From Nomascus leucogenys (lineage: Eukaryota > Chordata > Mammalia > Primates > Hylobatidae), in the NCBI RefSeq assembly GCF_006542625.1, contig NC_044381.1:42277030-42341029 (forward strand): 64,000 bases of DNA, given 5' to 3'. Position 1 is the stretch's first letter. Each line of letters begins with the position of its first letter. A program made the translations under genes and the position numbers. This document shows positions 1 to 10,544 of this stretch, piece after piece. The notes beneath the pieces were generated by a model. That model ran no database searches. It worked only from the letters and a program-made list of their open reading frames with translations, and had not been told where the DNA came from.

Positions 1-57
1 TTGGCTAGAATGGTCTCGATCTCCTGACCTCGTGATCCGCCCGCCTCGGCCTCCCAA
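1..57 (-). repeat. Alu fragment cut by window start
   Basis: The sequence reads as the antisense Alu segment ending in the cctcggcctcccaa motif. The usual 3' remainder (agtgctgggattacaggcg) is missing, so the copy is truncated at 57 as well as by the window edge. Confidence 0.85.
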
Positions 58-140
58 CTTTTGTTGTTTTTGAATTGTTCTTTATCTGATTTCTTTCCAG
101 GCAGAACAGACTCTTAAATGTTAAGAACATAGGGCTTTCC

Positions 141-434
141 AGCCGGGCGCGGTGGCTCAGGCCTGTAATCCTGGCACTTTGGGAGGCCGAGGCAGGTGGA
201 TCACCTGAGGTTAGGAGTTCGAGATCAGCCAATCAGCCTGGCCAACATGGCAAAACCCCGTCTCTGCTAAAAATACTAAAAATTAGCCACGGGTGCCTGT
301 AATCCCAGCTCCTAGGGAGGCTGAGACAGGAGAACCCCTTGAAATCAGGAGGCAGAGGTTGCAGTGAGCCAAGATTACGCCATTGCACCCCAGCCTGGGC
401 AACAGAGTGAGACTCTGTCTCAAAAAGAAAAGAA
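141..434 (+). repeat. Alu, first of a tandem pair
   Basis: Starts with the Alu 5' end (gccgggcgcggtggctc) and ends in an A-rich tail. It has a small internal duplication (gatcagccaatcagcc). It is flanked by the direct repeat aagaacatagggctttcc at 123-140 and 435-452. Confidence 0.93.
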
Positions 435-452
435 AAGAACATAGGGCTTTCC

Positions 453-756
453 GCCGGGTGCAGTGGCTCAAGCCTGTAATCCTAGCACTTTGGGAGGCCA
501 AGGTGGATCGCTTGAGGCCAGGAGTTCAAGACCAGCCATAGCCAACATGGCGAAACCCCGTCTCTAGTAAAATACAGAAAAAAAAAAAAAAAAAAAGCCA
601 GGCGCGATGGCCGCGCCTGTAATCCCAGCAGCTTGGGAGGCTGACGCTTGGGCGGCTGAGGTGCCAAGAATCACGTGAACCCTGGGCGGAGGCTGTAGTG
701 AGCCGAAATTGCGCCACTGCACTCCAGCCTGGGTGACAGAGCGAGATTCTGTCTCA

Positions 757-781
<25 letters not shown>
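453..781 (+). repeat. Alu, second of a tandem pair
   Basis: A second complete dimeric Alu begins directly after the middle copy of the target duplication and ends in a long A-tail. It is followed at 782-799 by a third, slightly diverged copy (aagaacatagagcttcgg) of the same target sequence. A mid-element A-run precedes an extended second monomer. Confidence 0.92.
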
Positions 782-787
<6 letters not shown>

Positions 788-814
788 ATAGAGCTTCGGA
801 GTCAAGAAGATGGG

Positions 815-960
815 AATTGGGAATTGGAATTTCAGTAATGGTCTCTCAGTTTCTTAGCTATGTGACCTCAGGGAGCTCGCTGAGCCTGTTTCCTCGTCTG
901 CGAAATAAGGTACTACAATCGGCTTTACGGCGTCACACAGCAAGAGCATGGGTGACATTT
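815..960 (+). repeat. MIR SINE fragment
   Basis: The stretch 'ctatgtgacctcagggagct...cctgtttcctcgtctg' matches the conserved MIR core (tgtgacct...cagtttcctcatctgtaaaatg) with moderate decay, as expected for an ancient mammal-wide SINE. Confidence 0.7.
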
Positions 961-2085
961 AGGGCAGTCATTAACGCTATGGCAGGAAAGCAGATGATTC
1001 GAGCCCAGGGCCCGGCAGAGAGGGCGCCTCGTAGCACACTGAGGTCTGAGAGTGCGCGTCCTGGCATCTAATTGAATCTCTACTACGATGTGTGTGGGTT
1101 CCAGCTCTCTCAGAAGCAGACCCTGAGAGAAGGACTGATGTGCAAGCAGCTATGTGGGAGCTGATCCCAGGAAACGCCTGTAGGGGAGAGGGAAAGGAAG
1201 CCGCCCAAGTCCCTGCAGGGACTTCACTGAGAAATAAATGACTGAGGCTTCCGCTGTGGACAACCGGGCTCAAGCCTGTTGGGACATTCACGTCGACTGC
1301 TTGGTGAGAAGGAAGCCTGGCTGGCGACCCACGGCTCCTGCCCTGGTTGGGGAAGGGCCGCGCCCCCCACCAGGGGCCTGCAGCCCGAGGCAGAACTGCC
1401 TGCGCCCCCGGGGTACTGCGCCCAGTAATGCGTAGGGGCCCAGTTCCCTGCCGGGCTGTGCGACCTCTCCCTGGTATCTCTACACAGTGGCAGACCTACC
1501 CGGGCTGCTCCAGTAGACAGCAGGCTCACCTCCATCAGGCACCCATGCGGGTGCCCAGAAAGGCTGTCGAGGGTTCCCTACGAGGGTGGCGGGCCTGGGG
1601 GGAGCTGACAGCCGAGGGTGGCCTGCTGCCAGCTGGGGCAACAGGGTCTGCCCAGGAGCGGTCTATGCATGGTGTCTGTGTCCAGCACACTTGCCCTCTT
1701 CCAGAACTCTGACACGCAGGGTCTCACTGCCCGGTGCCACGCCTCCGATAACCATTCCTGGAGAAAAGACCTGTAAGTATGATCTGTGGAGGGGAGACTT
1801 GGCTTCCTGCCAAGCATGTTCTGGTGGGAGCCACCAAGCCTCAAGTTTCCCTCACACACACGCAGCACAATCAGCGTCCTAGCGCCTTAGTCTTAAATAG
1901 GAGCAGATAGACAAGGATTACCAGCGCGGGAGGGGCAGACACAGCAGAACAAACAGAACAGAGACAATTCAGGTAGCAAAGTATTCACACATCCTCCTGT
2001 GGTTAGATACCATCAGAACTGGAAGAGAAAATCTGCACTCATGAATCGAGAATAAGATTCAGGGACAGAGCTCTTGGAAATAGCC
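961..2085. other. Non-repeat intergenic stretch
   Basis: About 1.1 kb of moderately GC-rich sequence with scattered CpGs (about 1330-1600) and overlapping open frames on both strands. None has convincing splice sites or recognisable protein content. No interspersed repeat is recognised. Confidence 0.5.
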
Positions 2086-2098
2086 TGTTATTTATTTA

Positions 2099-2393
2099 TT
2101 TTTATTTTTTTGAGACGGAATCTAGCTCTGTTGCCCAGGCTGGAATACATTGGCGCGATCTTGGCTCACTGCAACCTCCACCTCCTGGATTCAAGCCATT
2201 CTCCTGCATCAGTCTCCTGAGTAGCTGGGACTACAGGCATGCACCACCACACCCGGGTAATTTTTGTATTTTTAGTAGAGGTGGGGTTTCACCGTGTTGG
2301 CCAGGCTGATCTCAAATTCCTGACCTCAGATGATCTGCCTGCCTCAGCCTCCCAAAGTGCTGGGATTACAGGCGTGAGCCACTGTGCCCAGCT
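2099..2393 (-). repeat. Alu (full length)
   Basis: An antisense Alu from a T-rich tail (tttatttattttt before tgagacgg) to gtgagccactgtgcccagc. The tail has mutated to a TTTA-type run. Confidence 0.93.
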
Positions 2394-2535
2394 GTTTTTT
2401 TAAACAAAGTTCAGTAGGTAGGTGGGAGACAAAATTAAGGAAATATCAGGGTAAGAGGGATAGAGAGATGGAAACCAGAAGAGAAAATAGAAGAAATGTA
2501 GAGACTCATTCTTGGCAGTACAATATCTAATAAAT

Positions 2536-2674
2536 TGGAGCTACTTGGGAGACTGAGACACAAGAATTGCTTGAACCCGGGAGGCAGAGGTTGCAGTGAG
2601 CCAAGACTGCACCACTGCACTCCAGCTTGGGTGACAGAGTGAAACTCTGTCTCAAAAAAAAAAAAAAAAAAAAA
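2536..2674 (+). repeat. Alu right-half fragment
   Basis: Only the distal part of an Alu is present (gagctacttgggagactgag through tctcaaaa A-tail), so the copy is 5' truncated. It lies head to head with the next, oppositely oriented Alu 8 bp away. Confidence 0.88.
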
Positions 2675-2682
2675 ATTCAGCT

Positions 2683-2920
2683 TTTTTTTTTTTTTTTGAT
2701 GGAATCTCATGATTATCTATCAAGCAATTCTCCTGCCTCAGCCTCCTAAGTAGCTGGGACTACAGGTGCCCACCATCACGCCTGGCTAATTTTTGTATTT
2801 TTAGTAGAGATGGAGTTTCACCATGTTGGCCAGGATGGTCTCGATCTATTGACCTCGTGATCTGCCTACCTTGGCTTCCCAAAGTGCTGGGATTACAGGC
2901 GTGAGCCAACATGCCCGGCC
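2683..2920 (-). repeat. Alu with internal deletion
   Basis: T-tail followed by gatggaatctcatg and then directly by the caagcaattctcctgcc segment. About 60 bp of the usual body is missing. It ends in gccaacatgcccggcc. Confidence 0.88.
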
Positions 2921-2963
2921 CTTTTTTTCTTTCTTTCTTTCTTTCTTTTTTTTTTTTTTTTTT
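2921..2963. repeat. (CTTT)n / poly-T tract
   Basis: A CTTT microsatellite merging into poly-T. It is the expanded tail of the following antisense Alu, sitting at its junction with the preceding one. Confidence 0.85.
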
Positions 2964-3236
2964 GAGACGTTTCGCCCAGGCTGGAGTGCAATGGCGTGAT
3001 CTCAGCTCACCGCAACCTCTACCTCCCGGATTCAAGCGATTCTCCTGCCTCAGCCTCCAGAGTAGCTGGGATTACAGGCATGCGCCACCACGCCCATCTA
3101 ATTTTTTTGTATTTTTAGTAGAGACAGGGTTTCTCCATGTTGGTCAGGCTGGTCTCAAACTCCCGACCTCAGGTGATCCGCCCACCTCGGCCTCCCAAAG
3201 TGCTGGGATTATAGGCGTGAGCCATCGTGCCCAGCC
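2964..3236 (-). repeat. Alu
   Basis: An antisense Alu from gagacgtttcgcccagg (short deletion near the tail) to gccatcgtgcccagcc. Confidence 0.92.
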
Positions 3237-3239
3237 AAA

Positions 3240-4140
3240 AGTCAGCTTTTAATAAGAACAAACCCAGTCTATACTTGTCTATATCAAATAGTCTAAAAAT
3301 GTGGACTATTTTGTAACAAACATAAGCAAGTCTCAAGGCTACAAGAAAATGGTTCTTGAAACTATTAACACAAGACTAGCCCTTATACTTCTTAACAAAA
3401 AGATGTAGCCAGAAGCTTATTTTATGATGATAAGGCACAGAATATGTGTAGATTTAACAGATTTGTTACTAAACTGTTTCTTATCTATCTAAACAATATC
3501 TAATGACTAGCTCAAGTTTGTTCTTTTAAAAGTATCTGTTTTAACAGATTCTCATTCTGTCAAGGTTTTTCATTAAATGCCTCCACTTCGGCTAGATTTT
3601 CTAGCCAAGTCTGTCTGCAAGGAAATGAGGCTTAATTCCACCCAAAACACCAGAGAGAACTGATAATCCTAAACTTCCAGAGGAGAAAAAAAACTTCCTC
3701 TACTGCAACAGACACTGCAGATAGTCTGCCAAACAGCCATCTTCCCTCTCCTGCCTGTTAACAGAAGCCAGGTTTGGAGGCCTGTAGCACGGCCCTCCGG
3801 AGGGAGGAATCACGATTGGGCCAGGCACAGGGGGCTCCTTGGCCAGCTATTGAACTGTGTGGTACAACACAGTCCTGACCATGGAAATTCAGGGAGACGT
3901 CTGCTGGGAATGGGGTAATTTTATTGCTTTTCTCCTTGTGACTCAGGCTGTGATGTTTGGAGCTGGCACAGTCATCTTATCTCCTTGAAGCGTAACATCA
4001 TCAACATGCTGAGGATGGAGGAGCAGAGAGCTGAAAGGAGCCTGGGCCCTGGTGAGCATGGTGAGGTGCCAGTTCAGCCTTGGGATAGCTTAGTTCCAGT
4101 CCTCCTACTAAGGAAGCAATCAATGTACCTATACTATTCT
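3240..4140. other. Stretch without recognised gene or repeat
   Basis: About 900 bp of AT-rich then mixed sequence. No open frame with coding character, no Alu or L1 and no RNA gene is recognised. The 3760-4080 part could be decayed LTR material. Confidence 0.4.
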
Positions 4141-4144
4141 TAGA

Positions 4145-4718
4145 CAGATATTATGTTCTGAAGGGAGTCACCCAAACTACGCCACTTTAGCGTAAGGATT
4201 ATTTTGAGCTGAAGGCAATTGAAAAGCGGCAGACTCAAGAAAAGCTCTCTACCTTTCCCTATCTGCTGACAAAACAAGGCATACATTTCCTGTTGTGAAG
4301 GCATCCCCTGCTCTCATATCAGGAAGGGAAAGACAACCTTTATTACTGGAGTGGGGAAAGCATGGAGATGAGTCTGCACAAGCAGGCCTATTAAATAATC
4401 CTTACCATCAACTGGTGTCCCCCATAAATTTACCTTCCCATAATTTACTGCTCCTAGCAGCACAAATCCTTTTCCTTTGTCCAGTCTCCACAATTTATCA
4501 CTCTTTGTTATAATAGCATATAGGCCCCTGGGTCTAGCTTCTCTTTGGGTCTTCACTTCTATTCTATGGAAGCTTCCATGTACATGTAAAAATTAATATC
4601 AGACAAAATTTATATTCCTCTTCTACTGTTAGTCTGTCTTTTGTCAGTTTAATTAGCAGATCCCAACAGCAGAACCTAAGACACCAGAGGAAAAGTTCTT
4701 CCTCTTCTACAGTTCCTT
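4145..4718 (+). mobile_element. ERV LTR fragment (copy A)
   Basis: A decayed retroviral LTR. Its 3' part (gttagtctgtcttttgtcagtttaatta) is typical of class I ERV LTR R/U5 regions. The whole segment aligns by eye with 10545-11276 through shared blocks: aagaaaa-ctctct, ttgccttccca-a-ttt, tccttttcctt, ctgtctt-tgtcag. No primer-binding site or internal gene follows, so it looks like a solo LTR. Confidence 0.65.
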
Positions 4719-4889
4719 GCTGCCCAGGCCATCTTATTTAATAGGCATACAAAGAATCAGAAATAAGAATACCATAAGACATCTCAACAGCAATATGGAA
4801 AGTTAGAATATAGCAAAAGGATATCTTCAAAGCTCAAAAAGACTACCAATCACCAGTTGTGGGTAAGAGTCCACATTTCCCTCTGTCTT

Positions 4890-5105
4890 CCATCAGTGGC
4901 AGCTCACTCTTATTTGAATTTGCTTATACCCAGTGAGACTGAGCATTTTATCACAGATACATTGACCTAGTGGATTTCTTCTAGAAACTGTCCATTCGTT
5001 TGATTTGAATTTCTTGTCTCTTTTCTTAATATGCAAAGCTTCTTTTGTATTCTGATACTACTCCTTTGTTTTCTATGCTGCAAATAACTTCTCCCAGTTT
5101 GTGAT
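4890..5105 (-). mobile_element. L1M fragment
   Basis: Plus-strand text (gagcattttatcaca..., ttctagaaactgtcc, gcaaataacttctcccagttt) matches antisense L1 ORF2/3' sequence with heavy decay. Confidence 0.65.
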
Positions 5106-5159
5106 TTGGACAGATGAGGGTTTGGATTCCGAACATCCCATCTTTGAGAATGAACACAC

Positions 5160-5300
5160 CACTAATCTCAGGCAAGCTACTCAACCTTGTTCTCCACTGT
5201 GGACAATCAAGTGATATAACCCAACTCACAGGATTGTTTGGGTCATTAAGTGAAATAAAGTGTGTCAACTCCCTATTAGTATCTGGGACATGGTAATTGA
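5160..5300 (+). repeat. MIR SINE fragment
   Basis: Decayed MIR core and tail: caggcaagctactcaacct, acaggattgtttggg-tcattaagtgaaataa, and tatctgggacatggta. Confidence 0.6.
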
Positions 5301-5340
5301 TTAATGTATAGAGATAGGTTTAGTGTTATCAAGATTTATA

Positions 5341-5645
5341 GGCCAGGCTTGGTGGCTTATGCCTGTAATCCTAGCACTTTGGGAGGCCAAAGCGGGTGAA
5401 TCACCTGAGGCCAAGAGTTCTAGACCAGCCTGGCCAACATGGTGAAGCCCCATTTCTACTAAAAATACAAAAATTAGCCAGGCATGGTGGCAGGCGCCTG
5501 TAATCCCAGCTACTCGGGAGGCTGAGGCAGGAGAATCGCTTGAACCCAGGAGGTGGAGGTTGCAGTGAGCTGAGATCACACCACTGCACTCCAGCCTGGG
5601 CAACAAGAGCGAGACTCCATCTCAAAAAAAAAAAAAAAAAAAAAA
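5341..5645 (+). repeat. Alu (full length)
   Basis: A complete dimeric Alu from ggccaggcttggtggc to a 25-bp A-tail. Confidence 0.94.
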
Positions 5646-5714
5646 TTCACGGACTCTTAGAGCAAGAAGGAATCTAAGAAAACATTGAATGTATTGATCA
5701 TTGAATGACGATAT

Positions 5715-5785
5715 TGAGACAGCACTTATCATGTTCTCATGTTCTCAGGGCTGTTTTGGGAGTTTTATTCATATTAACCAATTGT
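5715..5785 (+). repeat. Possible MIR/L2 remnant
   Basis: The segment 'cagcacttatcatgttct...ttattcatattaacc' resembles the conserved 3' MIR/L2 core (agcacttactatgtgcc...). It is very decayed. Confidence 0.4.
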
Positions 5786-5789
5786 TGTG

Positions 5790-6335
5790 AGCTCAGTACT
5801 CATAGCAATGCTATGTAATAGAAGAGAGAATTTATTATGGGAATTGGCTCATGTAATTATGGAAGCTGAGAACTCCCACAGTCTGCTGTCTATAAGCTGG
5901 AGAGCCAGGGAAATCAATGGTGTAATTCAGTCCAGGTCCACAGGCTTGAGGACCAGGGGGCCTGAGGGTGTAACCCTCCATCTGAGGCTGCTGTCCTGAG
6001 AAATCAGGGGGCTGCTGGTATAAGTCCTGGAGTCCAAAGGCAGGAAAACCTGGAGCTCTGATGTCCAAGGGCAGGAGAAGAATGGTGTCCCAGCTTCAGA
6101 AGAGAAAGTGAGTTCACCTTTCTTCTGCCTTCTTCTTCTACCTAGACCCTCAGCAAACTGGATAGTGTCCACCCACTTCGGGTGAGGGCATCTTCCTTAC
6201 TCAGTTTGCTGATTCAAATGCCAATCTCTTCCAGAAACACCCTTAGAGACACACCCAGAAATAATGCTTTACCAGCTATCTGGGCATCCCTTATCCCGGT
6301 CAAGTTGACACCTAAAATTAACCATCACATCTCCC
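5790..6335 (-). mobile_element. Old LTR-like element (family also at 19650-20505)
   Basis: Read on the minus strand it starts tgtgatggttaattttaggt, carries 'tcaacttgac', and ends near a poly-A-signal-like cataataaattctctc. The same order of motifs, including ctggct/gggctccagc, occurs on the plus strand at 19650-20505. The two are opposite-orientation copies of one family. I do not assign the family name. Confidence 0.6.
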
Positions 6336-6920
6336 AAAGATTGGAAAGAAAGTCTTTTGCAGACGATAAGGAGGAACCACCCACCCTACATCACACATCT
6401 GTGGACCTGCTTCTGGGAAGAGGGCCCATAGCTTCCCTCAGGCTCTCAAAGGGAACAAACAAACTGCCAGTCTAAATCCTAGCCCTTCGAAAACCTGACA
6501 GATGCAACTTTTCTTTTTCTCTTTTGCAATGAAGAGAGCTCCCTGCACTGCAGGAGCGCCCTGCATGGGTCTTACTTGTGTGGATAAAGGAGAGGCAATA
6601 GATGGTGAGAGTCTCTGCATCTTTCCACATCCCAACAGGGCACTCACTAAGCAAATTAACAGCCTGGAGATTTTAACTGGAATGGGTATTCTCTGCAAAT
6701 AATTGCTTTGAGGACTTAATGGGGCCCTGCTGAGTCACCAGAATTTGTGTGAGGGTCTCGAATCTGGGCCCTTGTTAAGAACCTTCTTGGTGTTAGTCCT
6801 GCCCCTGCCCCTGGCCATGGATTTATGTAAGCCATCCCTGATTTCTGAAGAACTTCAGGAAGAGACAGCCTGCAGCCACTCAATTCACTTCATCTCAACT
6901 AGAATTAAGGCTGGATGGCT
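6336..6920. other. No recognised gene or repeat
   Basis: About 580 bp with short open frames on both strands that lack splice signals or known domains. Nothing is supportable as a gene. Confidence 0.45.
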
Positions 6921-7221
6921 TTTTTTTTTTTTCTTTTTTTTGAGACGGAATCTTGCTCTGTCACCCAGGCTGGAGTGCGGTGGTGTGATCTTGGCTCACT
7001 ACAACCTCCGCCTCCTGGGTTCAAGCAATTCTCCTGCCTCAGCCTCCTGAGTAGCTAGGATTACAGGCGCCCGCCACCACGTCCGGCTGTCTTCTGTATT
7101 TTTAATAGAGACGGGTTTTCACCATGTTGGTCAGGCTGGTCTCGAACTCCTGACCTCGTGATCTGCCTGCCTCAGCCTCCCAAAATGCTGGGATTACAGG
7201 CGTGAGCCACCATGCCCGGCC
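6921..7221 (-). repeat. Alu (full length)
   Basis: An antisense Alu from poly-T / gagacggaatcttgc to gccaccatgcccggcc. Confidence 0.94.
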
Positions 7222-7904
7222 TTGAATAGCAATGCTTTTAAGGTTTACTTCTGTAGAAAGACTTTTCTGAATTAAGCCAATTTAGGTTAAAACTCCATTC
7301 AAGGTTTTAACAAAGTATGGTGAACAAATGCTGTTTTAATGCAACACTAATACTCCTTCCTACACAGTTACGCTTAGGTAAGGAAATGCGACTTGTTTAA
7401 TTTAATCCAGTACCTGGCCTACAGCACTGGAAGGTCTTGAGGGAGTTTGTTTAAGCAATCTTGTTTCTCAAAGCCAAACATACATAAATTAAAATTCTTT
7501 ACTGTATTGGGAAAATTTTAACTGATCACATTTTCCTGGTAGTACTATTTTCAAAAGGACAAGCATGAAAATATACACAATAAAATTGTGTATATTTTAA
7601 ATGCCAACAAAATAATCTACCTAACAGCATTCTAATGTATAAACAAACAAGTATGTGTGCCCAAGAGGAAACAACTGTGCATTTAGATATGAAGAGTGGG
7701 AAAAAAGTATCATGTCTCCTCTACAAAGTAAGATTTTCACTCCATTTTGAGCAGGGCTTAAGGGTTACATTGTAAAATACGTAAGAAATAATGTTTATTA
7801 CATAAAAACTTCAGAAATTCAGGAAAGTATCACATACAAAAATTATCCTTAATTCTACTTCACAGAGGTAACCAACAAGTTATTATTAAGACTTGATAAA
7901 AGCA
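7222..7904. other. AT-rich stretch without recognised feature
   Basis: About 680 bp of AT-rich sequence. The last 120 bp (cagaaattcaggaaagtatca...) could be decayed LINE sequence, but I cannot assign it. Confidence 0.4.
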
Positions 7905-8206
7905 GGCCGAGTGTGGTGGCTCACACCTGTAATCCTGGCACTTTGGGAGGCCGAGGTGGGTGGATCACCTGAAGTCAAGAGTTCAAGACCAGCGTGGCCA
8001 AAATGGTGAAACCCATCTCTACTAAAAATACAAAAATTAGCTGGGTGTGGTGGTGTGCGCCTGTAGTCCCAGCTACTTGGGAGGCTGAGGCACAAGAATT
8101 GCTTGAACCCGGGACAAGGAGGATGCAGTAAGCTGAGATGGCACCACTGTACTTTAGCCTGGGTGACAGAGCAAGACTCTGTCTCAAAAAAAAAAAAAAA
8201 AAAAAA
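7905..8206 (+). repeat. Alu (full length)
   Basis: A complete dimeric Alu from ggccgagtgtggtggc to a 21-bp A-tail. Confidence 0.94.
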
Positions 8207-8458
8207 GTAGTATAATTAGTGACAGAGTTCATTCAGGAGGTAGGAGAGGAATTGTTTAAGAACAAATGTTTGAAGAAGGTACACTTAACACTTCAAAAAA
8301 TTATATATACATATGTTTTTACATGTATTTCATTCTATAAAATAGGTATTATTCCCATTCCATCAATGAGGAATTTCTTCTGAATGAATTTCTGCAGGCA
8401 TCTTTATTAATTGTCCTATTTATAGCTATACTGCATGTGAGGGATAAGAACAATGACA

Positions 8459-8741
8459 GGCCGGGTGCAGAGGCTCATACCTGTAATCCCAACATTTTGG
8501 GAGGCCAAGGCAGGCAGATCACTTGAGCCCAGGAGTTTGAGACCAGCCTGGGCAACATGACAAGACCCCATCTCTACAAAATACACAAAAAATTTGTCAG
8601 GCACGGTGGTGCATGCCCATAGTCCCAGCTACTTGAGAGGCTGAGGTAAGAGAGTTGCTTGAACTCAGGAGGAGGAGGTTGCAGTGAACCAAGATTGCAC
8701 CAGTGCACTCCAGCCTGGGTGACAGAGTGAGACCCTGTCTC
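8459..8741 (+). repeat. Alu (full length)
   Basis: Begins ggccgggtgcagaggctc immediately after the left arm of the inverted duplication and ends in a tail converted to a CA repeat. Confidence 0.92.
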
Positions 8742-8767
8742 ACACATACACACACACACACACACAA
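8742..8767. repeat. (CA)n microsatellite
   Basis: About 12 CA units growing from the tail of the preceding Alu. Confidence 0.9.
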
Positions 8768-8774
8768 CCACGAT

Positions 8775-8855
8775 AATAATGATTAACATTTAATGAGCCC
8801 TGCAATTTGTCAGGTACTTATTTAACTCAGAAATGAGTATTATTATTATTCCTAT
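8775..8855 (+). repeat. Possible MIR remnant
   Basis: The segment 'taacatttaatgagccctgc...tgtcaggtacttatttaa' then 'gagtattattattattcc' follows the MIR/L2 core order, with decay. Confidence 0.45.
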
Positions 8856-8999
8856 TGTCATTGTTCTTATCGCTCATATGCAGTATAGCTATAAATAGGA
8901 CAATTCATAAAAATGCCTGCAGAAATTCCTGAATGAATATAAAACTTTTTATGAATAATCAATATAATCATTAAATCCAGATAAAGTATTATTGTGGGC

Positions 9000-9960
9000 A
9001 AGACCCACCGATGGATGCTAATATTGGTGGGGAAAAGTTTGAGGAGAAACAGGATATTTGCATTGTCTTGAAGTAACCCCCTCATTAATAATCACACTGT
9101 ACCAGTGGAGAAAGGCAGTGGGCACCACTTTCACTGGGTGATGGGGGTTCACATCACCAAGAAGAAGACGTATTGAATGACGAAGCCTTGTGTGGATGCA
9201 TTGCACTGAGGGCACAGTATTATTTATGCAGTATTCTTTTTTGTTTTTTTTTTTTGAGACGGAGTCTTGCTCTGTCGCCCAGGCTGGAGTGCAGTGGCGC
9301 AGTCTTGGCTCACTGCAAGCTCCGCCTCCTGGGTTACGCCATTCTCCTGCCTCAGCCTCTCCGAGTAGCTGGGACTACAGGCGCCCGCCACCACGCCCGG
9401 CTAATTTTTTGTATTTTTAGTAGAGACGGGGTTTCACCGTGGTCTCGATCTCCTGACCTCGTGATCCGCCCACCTCGGCCTCCCAAAGTGCTGGGATTAC
9501 AAGCGTGAGCCACCGCGCCTGGCCAATATGCAGTATTCTTGCTAAAAATGTATAGCCTCTGTCAGATCATGAGAGAACATCAGACGGACCCAGACCAACA
9601 GACATTCCACAGCAATAACTGACCAGTATTCTGCAGAAGTGTGTTTGGGTCATGAAAGACAAGACTGAGAGACAGTCTCAGATTAAAGGAGACTAAGAAG
9701 CTGCAACAACTAAATGCAAGGGGGCTCCTAGATGGGATCCTGGAAGAGATAAAGGGTATCAGTGGGGAAACTGACCAAATTCAAATTCGATCTGTAGTTT
9801 ATTTTGCATCATGTCACTCTGCTAATTTCCTGTTTGATCGTTTTGCCCTGGCTATGAAAGATGTGAACATTGGGAATGCTGGGTGAGGATATGTAAGAAC
9901 TGGCTGTTCTATCTGTAAAGTTTTCTGTAAGTCCAATATTACTTCAAAATAAAAAAATAT
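9000..9960 (+). mobile_element. L1M 3' end, split by an Alu
   Basis: The downstream part (gggatcctggaagagataaag, gtagtttattttgcatca, gaatgctgggtgaggatatg, ccaatattacttcaaaataa) follows the 3' untranslated region of old L1M elements and ends at the A-rich 3' end. The 5' limit is uncertain. Confidence 0.65.
9239..9524 (-). repeat. AluY-like, with target duplication
   Basis: A young-looking antisense Alu (poly-T, gagacggagtcttgctctgtcgcc, to caccgcgcctggcc). It is flanked by exact copies of atgcagtattctt at 9226-9238 and 9528-9540. Confidence 0.95.
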
Positions 9961-9964
9961 ATAA

Positions 9965-10540
9965 AGGAAAGAAGCAATGGCTACAAGCAGGAAGGTTCTT
10001 TCCCACTTGAGCCTCAAATCGATCACATGTTCCCCAGACAGTTGTTCTCCAGTTGTTGCCACCAATTTGTGATCTGGCTGCTTCTCACGGGAGAAACTGT
10101 CGCAGCCCCCAGGAGAACCGTGGTAGGGACTGATTGATTAATTTGTAAATTAAGTTCTGGGCAAAATAGGAAAGTGCTGGTTATTAATGATAAAAGAACT
10201 GGCTCTTGCTTACCAACAGCTGGCATATGATAAGCAGAAGCTTAAATTCAGGGATCTTCAAAGACACATAGGCAAACTGACCAAAATGTGCTCAGCACTG
10301 AAAATGCATGGCACCACAGGGCTCTCAGGCTCGTGGAGAGGTTGTGGGGGGCAGCAGGGAATAAACACTCTTCTCCTCCTGAGTTCTGAACCAATTCACA
10401 GTACAGTCAGCTAGGGAGCAAAATGGCAGTTTACTAGTGTTTAACCTCACTGGGGAACAGGGTTTTTTCTCTGCTTTCCAGTAGATTTTTTCCTAATATT
10501 ACCCCAGCTTCACCCAATCACAGGCACATGTGAGTAACCA
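9965..10540. other. No recognised gene or repeat
   Basis: About 575 bp without splice-flanked open frame, RNA gene or repeat that I can name. Confidence 0.4.
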
Positions 10541-10544
10541 CAGC

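Larger units (their letters stand above)
8381..8930. repeat. 75-bp inverted duplication flanking an Alu
   Basis: The left arm (8381-8458) and the reverse complement of the right arm (8856-8930) match over about 75 bp with four substitutions by eye. Shared blocks include tgtcattgttcttat, gcagtatagctataaatagg and tgcctgcagaaattc. The 397-bp spacer holds an Alu, a CA run and a MIR-like segment. Confidence 0.85.
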
